From CBDBCK01 sp965203345 (GTDB lineage Bacteria; Chloroflexota; Dehalococcoidia; Lucifugimonadales; Lucifugimonadaceae): a DNA stretch of 64,000 nucleotides. Of the stretch, positions 42,369-52,500 are shown in pieces. Under the pieces are notes generated by a model, which was not told the origin of the DNA, did no database searches, and worked only from the letters and a program-made list of their open reading frames with translations. Numbering within the stretch: position 1 is the stretch's first letter; every line of letters starts with the position of its first letter. The translations under genes were made by a program, and so were the position numbers. The DNA lies in assembly GCA_965203345.1 (NCBI GenBank), contig CBDBCK010000028.1, positions 620,001-684,000 of the forward strand, given 5' to 3'.

Positions 42369-43832
42369 TCAGCCTACGGCGCCTTCCAAGCTCACCTTGA
42401 GAAGCTGGGTTGCCTCAAGAGCAAACTCAAAGGGTAATTCTTTTATTACTTCTCTGCTCCAGCCGGTGATTATCATATGATGAGCTTGCTCCTCTGATAT
42501 GCCGCGGCTCATCAGATAGAAAAGCTGATCGTCGCTGACTTTGGAGGTTGATGCTTCGTGTTCCAGTCGCGCCGTAGGGTTCTGCACTTCAATGTATGGG
42601 AAGGTATGAGCGCCGCACTTGTCACCCACCAGTAGCGAATCGCACTGGGTGTGGTTGACGGCGTTCTGTGCGTTAGGCATTATACGCACAAGACTGCGGT
42701 ATGAATTCTGACCTTTGCCCGCCGATATCCCTTTGGAGACTATGGTCGACTTGGTGTTTTGACCAATGTGTATCATCTTGGTACCAGTGTCGGCTTGCTG
42801 GTAATTGTTGGTCAGTGCAACTGAATAAAACTCTCCAGTGGAGTCGTCTCCTTGTAATATCACGCTAGGATATTTCCATGTGATGGCTGATCCGGTCTCC
42901 ACTTGTGTCCAAGATATCTTGGCCCTGTCGGACGCTTTCCCACGCTTCGTAACAAAGTTGTAAACTCCACCTTTTCCTTCTTTTGTGCCTGGAAACCAGT
43001 TCTGAACTGTGCTGTACTTTATCTCTGCGTCATCCAAAGCCACAAGTTCAACCACAGCGGCGTGCAACTGACTAGTCTTACGTATTGGAGCAGTGCAGCC
43101 TTCAAGGTAACTGACGTACGAACCTTTGTCGGCTACTATCAGGGTGCGCTCAAACTGCCCAGACCCTTCGGTGTTGATACGGAAATAAGTCATCAGTTCA
43201 ATAGGGCAACGTACCCCGGGCGGTATGTACGCAAAGGAACCGTCGCTGAAAACGGCAGAATTCAAAGCAGCATAAAAATTATCAGTATACGGAACTACTG
43301 AACCGAGATATTTACGCACCAGTTCAGGGTGCTTCTGCACAGCCTCCGTGAAAGAGCAGAAGATTATGCCCAATTCCTCTAGTTTGTCACGGGTTGTAGT
43401 AGCAACCGATACACTGTCAAATATAGCATCTACAGCCACGCCGGCCAGTCGTTCTCTTTCATGGAGAGGTATGCCTAATTTTTCAAATGCAGCGAGCATT
43501 TCAGGATCAACGTCGCTTAAACTTTCAGGCGGTTTATCGTGGGACTTAGGCGCGGCGTAATAGTAAATGTCTTGGAAGTCTATCAAAGGGTAGGCTATAT
43601 GTGCCCAGCTCGGTTCACCCTGTGATTTCTGCATCTTGAGCCAGCCGTGGTACGCCTTCAACCGCCATTCTGTTAGCCACTCTGGTTCCTGCTTTTTGGC
43701 CGATATAAGTCTTACTATATCTTCGCTTAGACCTTTAGGGGCCAGGTCAGTGTCAACATCGGTAACGAATCCCCATTTGTAATGGGTTTGCGAGAGGTCT
43801 GTTTCTCTAGATATAACCTTTGGTGTAGCCAT
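42369..43832 (-). CDS. sufB: SufB, Fe-S assembly scaffold subunit
   Basis: 487 aa from the ATG at 43832, preceded by GGAGG at 5-6 bases (the frame from GTG 43844 overlaps this site). Conserved SufB stretches include [34 protein letters not shown] with the Cys involved in sulfur acceptance, and EHEASTSKV. It forms the SufBC2D scaffold. Separated from sufC by about 1.4 kb that holds the HNH and DCC genes, so it may have its own regulation. Confidence 0.95.
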   Translation of the reverse strand: MATPKVISRETDLSQTHYKWGFVTDVDTDLAPKGLSEDIVRLISAKKQEPEWLTEWRLKAYHGWLKMQKSQGEPSWAHIAYPLIDFQDIYYYAAPKSHDKPPESLSDVDPEMLAAFEKLGIPLHERERLAGVAVDAIFDSVSVATTTRDKLEELGIIFCSFTEAVQKHPELVRKYLGSVVPYTDNFYAALNSAVFSDGSFAYIPPGVRCPIELMTYFRINTEGSGQFERTLIVADKGSYVSYLEGCTAPIRKTSQLHAAVVELVALDDAEIKYSTVQNWFPGTKEGKGGVYNFVTKRGKASDRAKISWTQVETGSAITWKYPSVILQGDDSTGEFYSVALTNNYQQADTGTKMIHIGQNTKSTIVSKGISAGKGQNSYRSLVRIMPNAQNAVNHTQCDSLLVGDKCGAHTFPYIEVQNPTARLEHEASTSKVSDDQLFYLMSRGISEEQAHHMIITGWSREVIKELPFEFALEATQLLKVSLEGAVG

Positions 43833-44106
43833 AAAATCCTCCACTTAGCCGCTTAGCCGCGAACAGACGGCCTGATAACGGCGATGGTTGCACAATTCAT
43901 TATATACTCTGCCGTCTAATACAGTTAAACCACTAAACCACGCGCTGAACGAACCTGTTGATAGTAAAAGAGAGGAAGAGTGCAACAGCGAGCGGTGCAG
44001 GGAGAAATCTTATCTGTTCCCGCTTTATCGTCTTATCACTTGTGAATATGTAAAACGCTCAGTCTGTCTTTGTTTTGGAGTTTTCAGAGCTTTTGTCAAT
44101 TATATC

Positions 44107-44508
44107 TCAGAGATCTACTACAGAGGAGATGGCACTTTCAAGTGCCTTTGCAAAGCTTTCCACGCTTCCTTCAGCCGCCTCCAAGGTTTGTGCGTCAAGT
44201 AGCATTGTTAGCGATCCGTTCTTGGATTCGCTTATTACGCACGGAGTATTGCCTTCCGTAAACTTCTTGATCTGTTCACTCCGTTCATTCAGGTGGAGAA
44301 GCTCAACTGGTTGCGCGATAGAGGTTTGGAAGGCCTCCCATTCCTGCTTCTTCCATGCCAATGTGTGCGTAATATCACACAATGCACAATGAGCACCGCT
44401 CAGTATTTTACCTGCTACATAGGAGAGTTCTCCCAGGATCCCTCCGTCTGCGTGATATATACCTATGATCTTGACTATACTATTTTGCTTTTGCATGGTT
44501 CTTAACAT
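44107..44508 (-). CDS. Conserved-looking small protein with HCALCDITH motif, function unknown
   Basis: 133 aa. A Gly-rich start IIGIYHADGGILGELSYVAGKILSGAHCALCDITH carries a CxxC followed by His that may bind a metal or haem; the rest is helical and Leu-rich. I recall similar small proteins in actinobacteria and Chloroflexi but cannot assign a role. Start at 44508 or the second Met at 44496. Confidence 0.65.
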   Translation of the reverse strand: MLRTMQKQNSIVKIIGIYHADGGILGELSYVAGKILSGAHCALCDITHTLAWKKQEWEAFQTSIAQPVELLHLNERSEQIKKFTEGNTPCVISESKNGSLTMLLDAQTLEAAEGSVESFAKALESAISSVVDL

Positions 44509-44602
44509 TCACGTTGTAGGTGAATGATGAATAAGGGTAAGACTTGCTCTCCATAGTACACTAATAGGTGATTACAACGGTTATGTTTTTAGAAAGGACT
44601 GT

Positions 44603-45358
44603 ATGATGCCTCCTACACTTACTCATACCCAAGAGGAGACTTGTTCGCAGAGCAAGTGGGACTTTTCCGACTTGAAGTGCCTCTTTATAAACTGCACTCT
44701 TAAGAAGAGTCCTGAATTTTCACATACAGAAGGACTGCTGAAAATCTCTAAAGCTATCATGGATCGGAACAACGTATCGACAGAGTTGGTACGTGCCGTG
44801 GACTTGGATTTAGCTTCGGGAGTTTATCCAGATATGAGGGAACATGGCTGGTCGAAAGACGGCTGGCCTGTTCTATATGGAAAAGTGAAAGCGGCGGATA
44901 TATTGGTAATTGGCACACCTATATGGCTAGGTGAAAAGTCGTCCATATGTACCCAAATAGTGGAACGGCTCTACTCTAATTCAGGAGAGTTGAACGAGTC
45001 TGGACAGTATGGATATTATGGCCGTGTGGGCGGATGTCTGGTTACAGGAAATGAAGACGGCGTGAAACACTGTTCAATGAGCGTTTTATACGCTCTTCAG
45101 CATATTGGCTACGTGATACCTCCACAGGCGGACGCCGGCTGGATAGGTGAGGCTGGACCTGGACCTTCTTACCTAGATCCGGGATCAGGCGGACCGGAGA
45201 ACGATTTTACGAACCGCAATACAACATTTATGACGTGGAACCTGCTTCATTTGGCCAGGATGTTGAAAGACGCGGGCGGGATTCCTGCTCATGGCAACCA
45301 GCGTTCACAATGGGACGCAGGCTGCAGGTTCGACCATCCAAACCCGGAATATCGCTGA
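44603..45358 (+). CDS. NADPH-dependent FMN reductase / flavodoxin-fold protein
   Basis: 251 aa. LKCLFINCTLKKSPEFSHTEG at the N-terminus and the loop IGTPIWLGEKSS (FMN phosphate and isoalloxazine sites) are those of the NADPH-dependent FMN reductase family, followed by GRVGGCLVTGNEDGVKH. It probably reduces quinones or flavin; physiological partner unknown. Confidence 0.85.
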   Translation: MMPPTLTHTQEETCSQSKWDFSDLKCLFINCTLKKSPEFSHTEGLLKISKAIMDRNNVSTELVRAVDLDLASGVYPDMREHGWSKDGWPVLYGKVKAADILVIGTPIWLGEKSSICTQIVERLYSNSGELNESGQYGYYGRVGGCLVTGNEDGVKHCSMSVLYALQHIGYVIPPQADAGWIGEAGPGPSYLDPGSGGPENDFTNRNTTFMTWNLLHLARMLKDAGGIPAHGNQRSQWDAGCRFDHPNPEYR

Positions 45359-45497
45359 TTATTCTGTGGTTTGAAGAGGCGCTGGATGATAAAGGCTAAG
45401 CAGGACTGTAAAATGCTTATAAGCGACATCCTTTAGAGAGCCTTATTCTACTGTGTTCTAGATTATAGACTTTGTAAGCTGATGCCCTTTTGAGACT

Positions 45498-46202
45498 ATG
45501 AATAATCTGAAAGCTGAACAGCCATCATCCGAAACGAAACAGGGTGTCACAGATTTAACTGAAGACGCGGAGAGTTGCAGTTCTAGTATGGTTTCCCGGG
45601 CTCCGGGAGGGGAAATATTAGGATGGATAGGCTCCCGCTTTTATCTGCTTCAAATAGGGGTATGGGGGATAGTGGTTGTAACTGTAGGAGCTGGGTTTAT
45701 TTTGTGGCGTTTGGGCTATTTAGAGCCGAGGGACCTGGGTTTGGGCGGGGTCTTTTTAAGCAACCTGATAGGTTCAGCCACTATATTCCTACCTCTTCCG
45801 GGTTTGACTTTTGCTTGTGCTGCCTCAGCTCCTACCCTGGAGCTGTCATTGCCACTTGTGGCGCTGCTGGGTGCCACGGGGTCGGCTATAGGTGAAATTA
45901 CAGCGTACATGATAGGATTTGGGATAGCGCAGTCTGGCGGTGAGAACCTTATGCGTCGTTATAAGGGCTATGAACGCATCAGCGGTTTGATGCGTCGTCG
46001 TGGGGGCTACATACTGTTCTTTTTTTCTGCAACGCCGAATCCGTTCTTTGACGCTGCCGGAGTAGCTGCGGGGTCATTGCGTTACCGTCTTTGGGAGTTT
46101 CTGGTATGGGTTCTTATAGGTAAGTTGGTGAAGTACGGGTACACGGTGGTAGCATGCTCGGCTGGGATAAGTTGGCTGCAAAGGCTTATCGGAACAAGTT
46201 AG
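45498..46202 (+). CDS. VTT/DedA-like membrane protein 1
   Basis: 234 aa. After a ~50-residue polar tail come about five hydrophobic segments and a VTT core (GSAIGEITAYMIGFGI, RRRGGYILFFFSATPNPFFDAAGVAAG). The FF.S..PNPFFD..G..AG signature is shared with the next gene. Members may scramble or transport lipids. Paralogue of 46283-46906. Confidence 0.85.
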   Translation: MNNLKAEQPSSETKQGVTDLTEDAESCSSSMVSRAPGGEILGWIGSRFYLLQIGVWGIVVVTVGAGFILWRLGYLEPRDLGLGGVFLSNLIGSATIFLPLPGLTFACAASAPTLELSLPLVALLGATGSAIGEITAYMIGFGIAQSGGENLMRRYKGYERISGLMRRRGGYILFFFSATPNPFFDAAGVAAGSLRYRLWEFLVWVLIGKLVKYGYTVVACSAGISWLQRLIGTS

Positions 46203-46282
46203 CCTGCATATATGGCCACCTTAGATCTGTGTACAGGTTGTATTTTCTTCGACCATTTTGCTAGAAGTAAGGGCTAAAACTT

Positions 46283-46906
46283 ATGGACAGAGAAGGGGAA
46301 GACTCCCACCCGCGGAGGAACAATGAAGCTAGCTGGCTCGCGGTCAACAGCATAACCTTTATTAGGTATTTGGGGATAACGGCGACCATTATTTTCTTAG
46401 TGGTTCTTGGGTATCTTTGGTTCACGGACAGGTTCGCTTGGACCGCCGTAGGTTATCCTGGCATATGGCTTATAAATTTACTTGGTGCAGGATCTATCAT
46501 CATCCCCGTTCCTGCTTTGGCGGCCACCTGCGGCGCGGCAGCACCTGCACCGGGGCCGGGCTTGAATCCTTTCTTTATAGGCATAATCTCTGGTTCCGCG
46601 GAGGCTATAGGAGAACTCACTGGCTACACTTTAGGATTCAGCGGACATGAGGCTCTAAAACGGCACAGGTTATATATGTACGTGCAGCGGATGTTCAAAC
46701 GCTATGGAGCCGTGATACTTTTTGTAGGAAGCGTAATTCCTAATCCGTTTTTCGATATTGCAGGTATAGCAGCAGGCAACACCAGATACCCTTTGCGGAA
46801 GTTTCTACCGGTGGTATTCGCAGGTAAGTCGATAAAATCTTCTGGTATAGCTTGGGGCTGCTATTTCGGGATAGACTTAGTTGTGAACTTCATCAACCCC
46901 GCTTAA
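46283..46906 (+). CDS. VTT/DedA-like membrane protein 2
   Basis: 207 aa, same fold as the upstream gene: GSAEAIGELTGYTLGFSG and FVGSVIPNPFFDIAGIAAG. The pair probably arose by tandem duplication. Its stop is 3 bp before the ispDF start, so translation of ispDF may be coupled to it. Confidence 0.85.
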   Translation: MDREGEDSHPRRNNEASWLAVNSITFIRYLGITATIIFLVVLGYLWFTDRFAWTAVGYPGIWLINLLGAGSIIIPVPALAATCGAAAPAPGPGLNPFFIGIISGSAEAIGELTGYTLGFSGHEALKRHRLYMYVQRMFKRYGAVILFVGSVIPNPFFDIAGIAAGNTRYPLRKFLPVVFAGKSIKSSGIAWGCYFGIDLVVNFINPA

Positions 46907-46908
46907 CG

Positions 46909-48117
46909 ATGGCTAAAACGGTACTGATAGGAGCAGTGATAGTGGCTGCAGGATCTGGAACGAGGTTTGGTGGTGAAAAGCAGTTTGCAACTTTATTAGG
47001 ACGGCGCGTGGTAGACTATTCGCTTGACGTTATGCAGGCTTCCGAATATATAGAAACGGTCGCTTTGGTAGTGCCTCCGAATCGGGCCGATAGTATTCAA
47101 AGAAAGCCCGGATGGTCTCAATGGTCAAAGATTGGAGTGGTTATAGGGGGAGGTGTACGTAGACGAGATTCGGTACATATAGGGGCAGATGCTCTCATCA
47201 AGGTGGCCGGAAGGCTGGACTTTATCTTGGTACACGACGGTGGGCGTCCCATCGTGGATGAGGCGATAGTTGAAAGGGCCGTTACTGCTGTAAAGGGGGA
47301 TAAAAACCCCAAGGCTTCAGTAGCAGCTGTACCAGTGAAAGATACAGTCAAGCTCGCTTACAGGAAGCAACTTCCCAGTAGCTCCCTCCAAGTGGTTCGC
47401 GAAACACTTGACCGAAACTCGTTGTACGCAGTGCAAACTCCTCAGATATTTGGCACTTCGTTGCTGATGCGAGCGCATAGTGCATCGGATGAGGACGTTA
47501 CAGACGATGCTCAACTAGTGGAGCGTTTAGGTGAGCCAGTATCGCTTTTTGAAGGAGATTATAGAAATATAAAGATAACGACTCCCGAGGATATCCGTAT
47601 TGCTGAGGCGCTATTGGATTCACGAAATGGGAACGGTAGAGGATGGCGGTGTGGTACGGGCTTCGATTCGCATCGTTTGATCGCAGGGGGGAAGCTGAGA
47701 TTAGGGGGAATGGATGTGCCGTTTGATATGCGCTTAGATGGTCATTCGGATGGCGACGTGCTGTTGCACGCCGTGGCTAGCTCGGTTCTTGGAGGAGCGG
47801 GTATAGGAGACTTAGGGCGACATTTTCCATCTTCGGATGACCGTTGGAAGGATGCAAACAGTGCTCTTCTTTTGCGCATCTCTCTTGACCGTGCATTGGA
47901 AAATGGCTGGATGCTTCAGGGGTTGGACGCTACTGTGATCGCTCAGCGACCAAGGTTAATCAATTGGTTGAGCTTGTTTGAAAAACGGATAGCCGAGATA
48001 ACGCGACTACCTCTTGAAGCGGTTAACGTCAAGGCGACGTCTACAGACAAACTTGGAGCTATAGGGGCAGGCGAAGGAATAGCGGCCATGGCTTCGTCCT
48101 CAATGTATAGGAGGTAG
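46909..48117 (+). CDS. ispDF: Bifunctional IspDF (MEP cytidylyltransferase / MECDP synthase)
   Basis: 402 aa from the ATG at 46909; the frame is open to 46852 but that overlaps the VTT gene. IspD half: VIVAAGSGTRFGGEKQF (CTP-binding), VHDGGRPIVDEA, AVQTPQIF. IspF half from about residue 246: GTGFDSHR, LRLGGMDVPFD, LDGHSDGDVLLHA (zinc Asp and His) and VNVKATSTDKLG. The two isoprenoid steps flank the IspE reaction. The gene ends inside the ribosome site of cysS. Confidence 0.93.
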   Translation: MAKTVLIGAVIVAAGSGTRFGGEKQFATLLGRRVVDYSLDVMQASEYIETVALVVPPNRADSIQRKPGWSQWSKIGVVIGGGVRRRDSVHIGADALIKVAGRLDFILVHDGGRPIVDEAIVERAVTAVKGDKNPKASVAAVPVKDTVKLAYRKQLPSSSLQVVRETLDRNSLYAVQTPQIFGTSLLMRAHSASDEDVTDDAQLVERLGEPVSLFEGDYRNIKITTPEDIRIAEALLDSRNGNGRGWRCGTGFDSHRLIAGGKLRLGGMDVPFDMRLDGHSDGDVLLHAVASSVLGGAGIGDLGRHFPSSDDRWKDANSALLLRISLDRALENGWMLQGLDATVIAQRPRLINWLSLFEKRIAEITRLPLEAVNVKATSTDKLGAIGAGEGIAAMASSSMYRR

Positions 48118-48123
48118 CCCATC
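48109..48123 (+). promoter_or_regulatory. cysS ribosome-binding site and apparent AUC start codon
   Basis: AGGAGG at 48109-48114, 6-base spacer, ATC at 48121. The conserved CysS N-terminus (HLYDSLTRKKKELEF) follows in frame directly from this ATC and no ATG, GTG or TTG precedes it before the ispDF stop. The spacing is textbook for an initiation codon. Confidence 0.8.
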
Positions 48124-49527
48124 CACCTTTACGATTCACTCACGAGAAAGAAGAAGGAACTGGAATTCAGCGACAGTGCCTCAGTGAAAATCTACGTATG
48201 CGGAATTACAGTTGACGATCGTCCTCACTTGGGTCATGCACTAAGCGCTATAGTGTTTGACGTCCTTGCCAGGTATTTGAGGTGGCGCAACTTTGCAGTG
48301 AAGCGCGTACAGAACTTCACAGATGTGGACGACAAGATAATCCAACGCGCTAATACAGAAGGATGCGACCCGTTTGAATTAGCCGACCGAAATATTGAAG
48401 CCTACCTTGAGGTTATGGACACCTTGAACGTCCGACGCGCAGACGCCTATCCCCGTGCGACCGAGCACATTCCTGAAATGATAGATATGATAAATGCTCT
48501 AATAAGCAAGGGGTTTGCATACGAAGCAGGTGGAAGTGTTTACTTCCGCGTGACCTCTTACCCGGAGTATGGTAATCTTTCAGGGCGTTCTCTAGAACAC
48601 ATCAGGAATAACGAAGATTTAGATAATAATACAGAGACCGCAAATGGTGTTGTAAAGGAAAACCCGGCGGACTTTGCTTTGTGGAAAGCGGCTCGGCCAG
48701 AGGAGCCTTGCTGGGAGAGTCCTTGGGGACCAGGTAGGCCGGGTTGGCACATTGAATGCTCAGCTATGGCTAGGTGTTACTTCGGGGACACGATTGATGT
48801 GCACGCAGGCGGTATTGACCTAATATTTCCACATCACGAAAACGAAATAGCACAGAGTGAGGCATTCTCGGGGCGTAAACCTTTTGCCAGATTCTGGATG
48901 CATAACGGTCTGTTAGAGATGCCAGGCGGCGATAAGATGAGCAAGTCCCTGGGAAACATCTCTTACGTTGATGAGTTACTGAAACACTATTCAGCGGACG
49001 CAGTGCGGCTATGGATACTTCAGAGTCACTATCGGTCGCCTCTTTTGATGGATGAAGCGGCTATAGATGACTCTGAAAAGGCCATCCAAAGGTTGCGGGC
49101 TGCTTTGGATAGAGACTCAGGTACAGGAGAAAAGCCGGAGATTGCGCGGTTTCGCTCGGCTTTTATACAGAGCATGGACGACGATCTAGGCACCCCTCGC
49201 GCCGTCTCCGTCCTGTTTTCACTCCGCAGGACCATACAAAACGTAGCGGACAGTGGCGGCGATGTGTCCGACTGTCAGGCTCTGTTCAGAGAGTTAAGCA
49301 CTATTTTGGGTTTCTCGTTGGAAGCCGTCCCCGATGTATATAATCCTGGTTCAGAAAGCCCGAATGAAGATTTGATAGAACGGATTGTGCGGATGAGGAA
49401 CGAAGCGCGCTCCGACAGAAGATTTGCAGACGCAGACGCCCTCCGCGACAAACTAGTTGGCATGGGGGTGGAACTTAGAGATACAGCACAGGGTACAGAG
49501 TGGACACTTAAGAGGCGCACTTGCTGA
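48121..49527 (+). CDS. cysS: Cysteinyl-tRNA synthetase
   Basis: 468 aa from an ATC codon. HIGH-type HLGHA at about residue 36 with zinc Cys in YVCGITV, ECSAMARCYFG and KMSKSLGN show the class-I catalytic core. Its usual N-terminal strand HLYDSLTRKKKELEF lies before the first GTG (48184), so translation must begin upstream, and the only codon with a ribosome site is ATC 48121. Downstream of ispDF and probably co-transcribed. Confidence 0.94.
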   Translation: MHLYDSLTRKKKELEFSDSASVKIYVCGITVDDRPHLGHALSAIVFDVLARYLRWRNFAVKRVQNFTDVDDKIIQRANTEGCDPFELADRNIEAYLEVMDTLNVRRADAYPRATEHIPEMIDMINALISKGFAYEAGGSVYFRVTSYPEYGNLSGRSLEHIRNNEDLDNNTETANGVVKENPADFALWKAARPEEPCWESPWGPGRPGWHIECSAMARCYFGDTIDVHAGGIDLIFPHHENEIAQSEAFSGRKPFARFWMHNGLLEMPGGDKMSKSLGNISYVDELLKHYSADAVRLWILQSHYRSPLLMDEAAIDDSEKAIQRLRAALDRDSGTGEKPEIARFRSAFIQSMDDDLGTPRAVSVLFSLRRTIQNVADSGGDVSDCQALFRELSTILGFSLEAVPDVYNPGSESPNEDLIERIVRMRNEARSDRRFADADALRDKLVGMGVELRDTAQGTEWTLKRRTC

Positions 49528-49596
49528 TACTCTCTGTGTAGCATAAGTGAAACGTCTTATCAGAAGACCTCCTGTAAGTCAGAACGGCTTGGACTA

Positions 49597-50160
49597 TTGA
49601 CAACGGAAGAACTGATAATAATCGCAGTCCGTATATTAGGTTCTTTGCCTGTCCTTCGTTGGCCGCTTATAGGTTCTATATTCGCGATAGCTATGGACAA
49701 TTCAGACCTGTTCATACGAGGCTGGCTTGACCTGGGTGGAGTTTCCAACTATCAGGAATTGGACAAACGGCTCGATCTTGTCTTTATTGGCGCATTTATG
49801 TTGTCCGCTATGCGATGGCGAGGTGTTGAGAGGAGTATAGGAATTGTTCTATTTATCTTGCGCATTGTGGGTTACGTGGTGTTTGAGATCACAGATGAAC
49901 GACTGACGCTTTTATTCTTTCCTAATACCTTCTCTTATTGGTTCGTGGCTGTTGCAGCGCGGAGACACTTCTTTGGCGGGAGTGAACCGACCCGTTTGAC
50001 CGTAGTGGGCATCTTTGCGATTTGCGTTGCACTTTCTATGACGCATGAATGGATACTACATGGCGGACAATATCTTGAAAACTATTCGGCGACTCAACTG
50101 GTGGAGGAGTGGTGGGGTTGGATCTTCAGCCGTGCGCAAGAGGTGTTTATGTTTTCATAG
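49597..50160 (+). CDS. Multi-span membrane protein, unknown
   Basis: 187 aa from a TTG start. Four to five hydrophobic segments, including FAIAMDNSDLFIRGWLDLGG, IGIVLFILRIVGYVVFEITDERLTLLFFPNTFSYWF and IFAICVALSMTHEW. No recognised family. It follows cysS by 69 bp on the same strand. Confidence 0.65.
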   Translation: MTTEELIIIAVRILGSLPVLRWPLIGSIFAIAMDNSDLFIRGWLDLGGVSNYQELDKRLDLVFIGAFMLSAMRWRGVERSIGIVLFILRIVGYVVFEITDERLTLLFFPNTFSYWFVAVAARRHFFGGSEPTRLTVVGIFAICVALSMTHEWILHGGQYLENYSATQLVEEWWGWIFSRAQEVFMFS

Positions 50161-50304
50161 CGTGTCTTTAAGGTTTTTAGCTTGCTGAAATGACCTGGGC
50201 TTAGGTTGCACAGGTTGAGGAGATGAGCGGAACTGACTGCTGAGTACTTTGCCTTTGTCAAGCTTGCTGTATTAGTAGAATATCGTAGAGGTTGCTATGT
50301 TTCG

Positions 50305-50523
50305 CTACCCACTGAAAAACACTATCAGTATGGCTACGGCCAGAAATATCACTCCAAGGGCAATTGTTGCTCTGAAGATTATGCTTTCAATACCTCGTCT
50401 GGAGCGGTAACTACCTTCCGCTGGCCCGAAGAGGTTGCCGGTTCCTCCTCTGGTTTGCACAAGTATAAGGGTTATCAGCGCCACAGAAACAAGTATCAAA
50501 AGGGTGTTGAGGAGTATGGCCAT
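50305..50523 (-). CDS. secG: Preprotein translocase subunit SecG
   Basis: 72 aa with two hydrophobic helices and the linking loop LVQTRGGTGNLFG, typical of SecG. It stabilises SecYE and aids protein export. It is alone on the minus strand between two unrelated genes. Confidence 0.9.
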   Translation of the reverse strand: MAILLNTLLILVSVALITLILVQTRGGTGNLFGPAEGSYRSRRGIESIIFRATIALGVIFLAVAILIVFFSG

Positions 50524-50692
50524 ATTAAAGTTAATGCTCTTGCTAGATTGATGTTACTGCCTATTAATGTTACAGCATACTATCAGATATCTCTGGATAC
50601 TGTCCCAAAGTGGAACATACAAAAGGAAATTGATCAATGCTTTTTAGGGGAAGAGATTTGTTTCGTCCCATTGGGTAGGTAACTTCATTTCA

Positions 50693-52417
50693 TCAGTTAC
50701 AGTTATTGAGCCAGACTCTTGTCAAGAAGGCATTACTTGCCAATGTGTCGTTTGGTTTGAGATCCTGCACACAATCGCGGCTGACCCACCACTTGTAGGG
50801 ACTTGCAGCATTGAACCTGTACCTTCCGGCTATGATACGCTCCTCTATATCTTGGAAAATCTGCATCCTCTTTAATGTATCGTACTCTCCTGCTTGTTCG
50901 ACTATCAGCCTGTCCAGTTCAAGGTCGGAATGTCCCGTTGTATTCCATTGACCCTCTGAGTGGTAAGTCGTAAACAGTCTAGCCGTTGTGCCGATTATCG
51001 GTGGCGGTGCCCCCACGAATATGTCGTAGTCGCCGCCCAGCCAGACTTCGTCCGCAAACCTTCGTGTAGTTATGCGTTCTACCAATGTTGCCAGTCCTAT
51101 GCTACTTATCGCCTCGGCTAAAGCGGAAGCGTACTCAATGTGTTCATCTCCAAATTCACCCGCTTTAATAACAAGTGGCGAAGTAGACGATAAGCCGGAC
51201 GTGCTTAAGATACGCAGCGCTTCGTCTCTGTCTCCGAAGACACCGTTGAACAATTCTTGTTTGCTCCAAGAAGGGTCGGGAGGGGATATACCTACACTTA
51301 TGAAACCGTTGCTGCCCCATATATTCTCCAGGTACGCCTCTGGATCCATAGCGAGGAATATGGCTTGACGTACAGCGAGAGAGTCTAGTGGAGACCGAAG
51401 TGTGTTGAGTGCCGTCTCTGCACCTTCCCCTAGCAGGGGAACGGCTTTGATGGTTATATCATGGAGGTCTTGCCCAGCGCTTTCGGCCTCCTCTTTTGTT
51501 GTGACTGTTATGTCTGTAATCCCTATACGTAAGGCACTTGCACGTGTGAACGGATCGCTTATGAACTGGATATCGATGGAATCTACGTAAGGGCGCCCCG
51601 ATTCGTAGTAATTTGTATTGCGGCTTGCCCTTGTGAACGACCTGCCCCAAGATTCCGCAATCCACCCCCCCGAACCTACTTGAGGTGTTTTTACCAAACC
51701 CTCCGGCATATTCGCCGTTTCAGATGGTACGATGGACGCTCCCCCGTGCGCAAGTTTCTCAAGTAACTCGGCATCAAATCCTTTGAGTGTTATGCCTATA
51801 GTGGCGTCGTCTAACGCCTTTATAGATTCTACGTTTTGCAGTAGCGGACTGTTCTTGTATTCTAGGTCTGCCAGTCGGTTCATCGACAGTTCAATATCTT
51901 GAGCTGTGACCTTTCGTCCATTGAGTGGTGGTATGTCCTGCCAGAAGGCATTATCTCGCAGGCGCACCTCAAACGAAAGCGGTCCCGTTTGTCGCCAGCT
52001 TTCGCATAGGTCGCATTCCATCAAACGGTTAGGGAGAGGGGCATCTTCATCAAAACGAAAGCGGAATAGCCGACTGTATATGAGAGGAGTTCCCCATGCC
52101 AGCAAGGTAGGCGCTATGGTGTTGTGAGGATCGGCAGCGCCGCCTTCACCTGGAAGTGCTAATCTTAGTAAGCCTCCTCGCATGAGGTTAGGTGGATGTC
52201 GTATCACAGGATCAGCCGTCCAGGGAGAAACCTCAAACGTTTTGGTCGGTTCGGCTACAAGAGGAGTTGTAGTTGGGGAAGAGGTAGGGGAGGGCTGATC
52301 GTTTTGGTTGCTACAAGCAGAAGATACGACGACCGACAGACCGACTATGATTAGTGCAGTTGCTGCGAGAATAACTCCTGATTTGTTTGGGCGCGATATA
52401 ATCCCGGACGGTATCAT
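50693..52417 (-). CDS. Peptide/solute-binding lipoprotein (SBP_bac_5 family)
   Basis: 574 aa. Signal sequence with lipobox (VVVSSAC), a Pro/Thr linker, then the family-5 binding fold: GGLLRLALPGEG, SFEVRLRDNAFWQD, KVTAQDIELSMNRL, AVRQAIFLAMDP and LELDRLIVEQAGEYDTLKR. Such proteins capture peptides or related solutes for ABC uptake; no permease genes are adjacent here. It is divergent from the NMT1-like gene at 52501. Confidence 0.88.
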   Translation of the reverse strand: MIPSGIISRPNKSGVILAATALIIVGLSVVVSSACSNQNDQPSPTSSPTTTPLVAEPTKTFEVSPWTADPVIRHPPNLMRGGLLRLALPGEGGAADPHNTIAPTLLAWGTPLIYSRLFRFRFDEDAPLPNRLMECDLCESWRQTGPLSFEVRLRDNAFWQDIPPLNGRKVTAQDIELSMNRLADLEYKNSPLLQNVESIKALDDATIGITLKGFDAELLEKLAHGGASIVPSETANMPEGLVKTPQVGSGGWIAESWGRSFTRASRNTNYYESGRPYVDSIDIQFISDPFTRASALRIGITDITVTTKEEAESAGQDLHDITIKAVPLLGEGAETALNTLRSPLDSLAVRQAIFLAMDPEAYLENIWGSNGFISVGISPPDPSWSKQELFNGVFGDRDEALRILSTSGLSSTSPLVIKAGEFGDEHIEYASALAEAISSIGLATLVERITTRRFADEVWLGGDYDIFVGAPPPIIGTTARLFTTYHSEGQWNTTGHSDLELDRLIVEQAGEYDTLKRMQIFQDIEERIIAGRYRFNAASPYKWWVSRDCVQDLKPNDTLASNAFLTRVWLNNCN

Positions 52418-52500
52418 TGCATTTATAAGATTACAGTTTCAGCAGATATGTAATCCTGTTATATGTGTATATCTCTTTGATAAGAAATTAGGAGCTGGGA

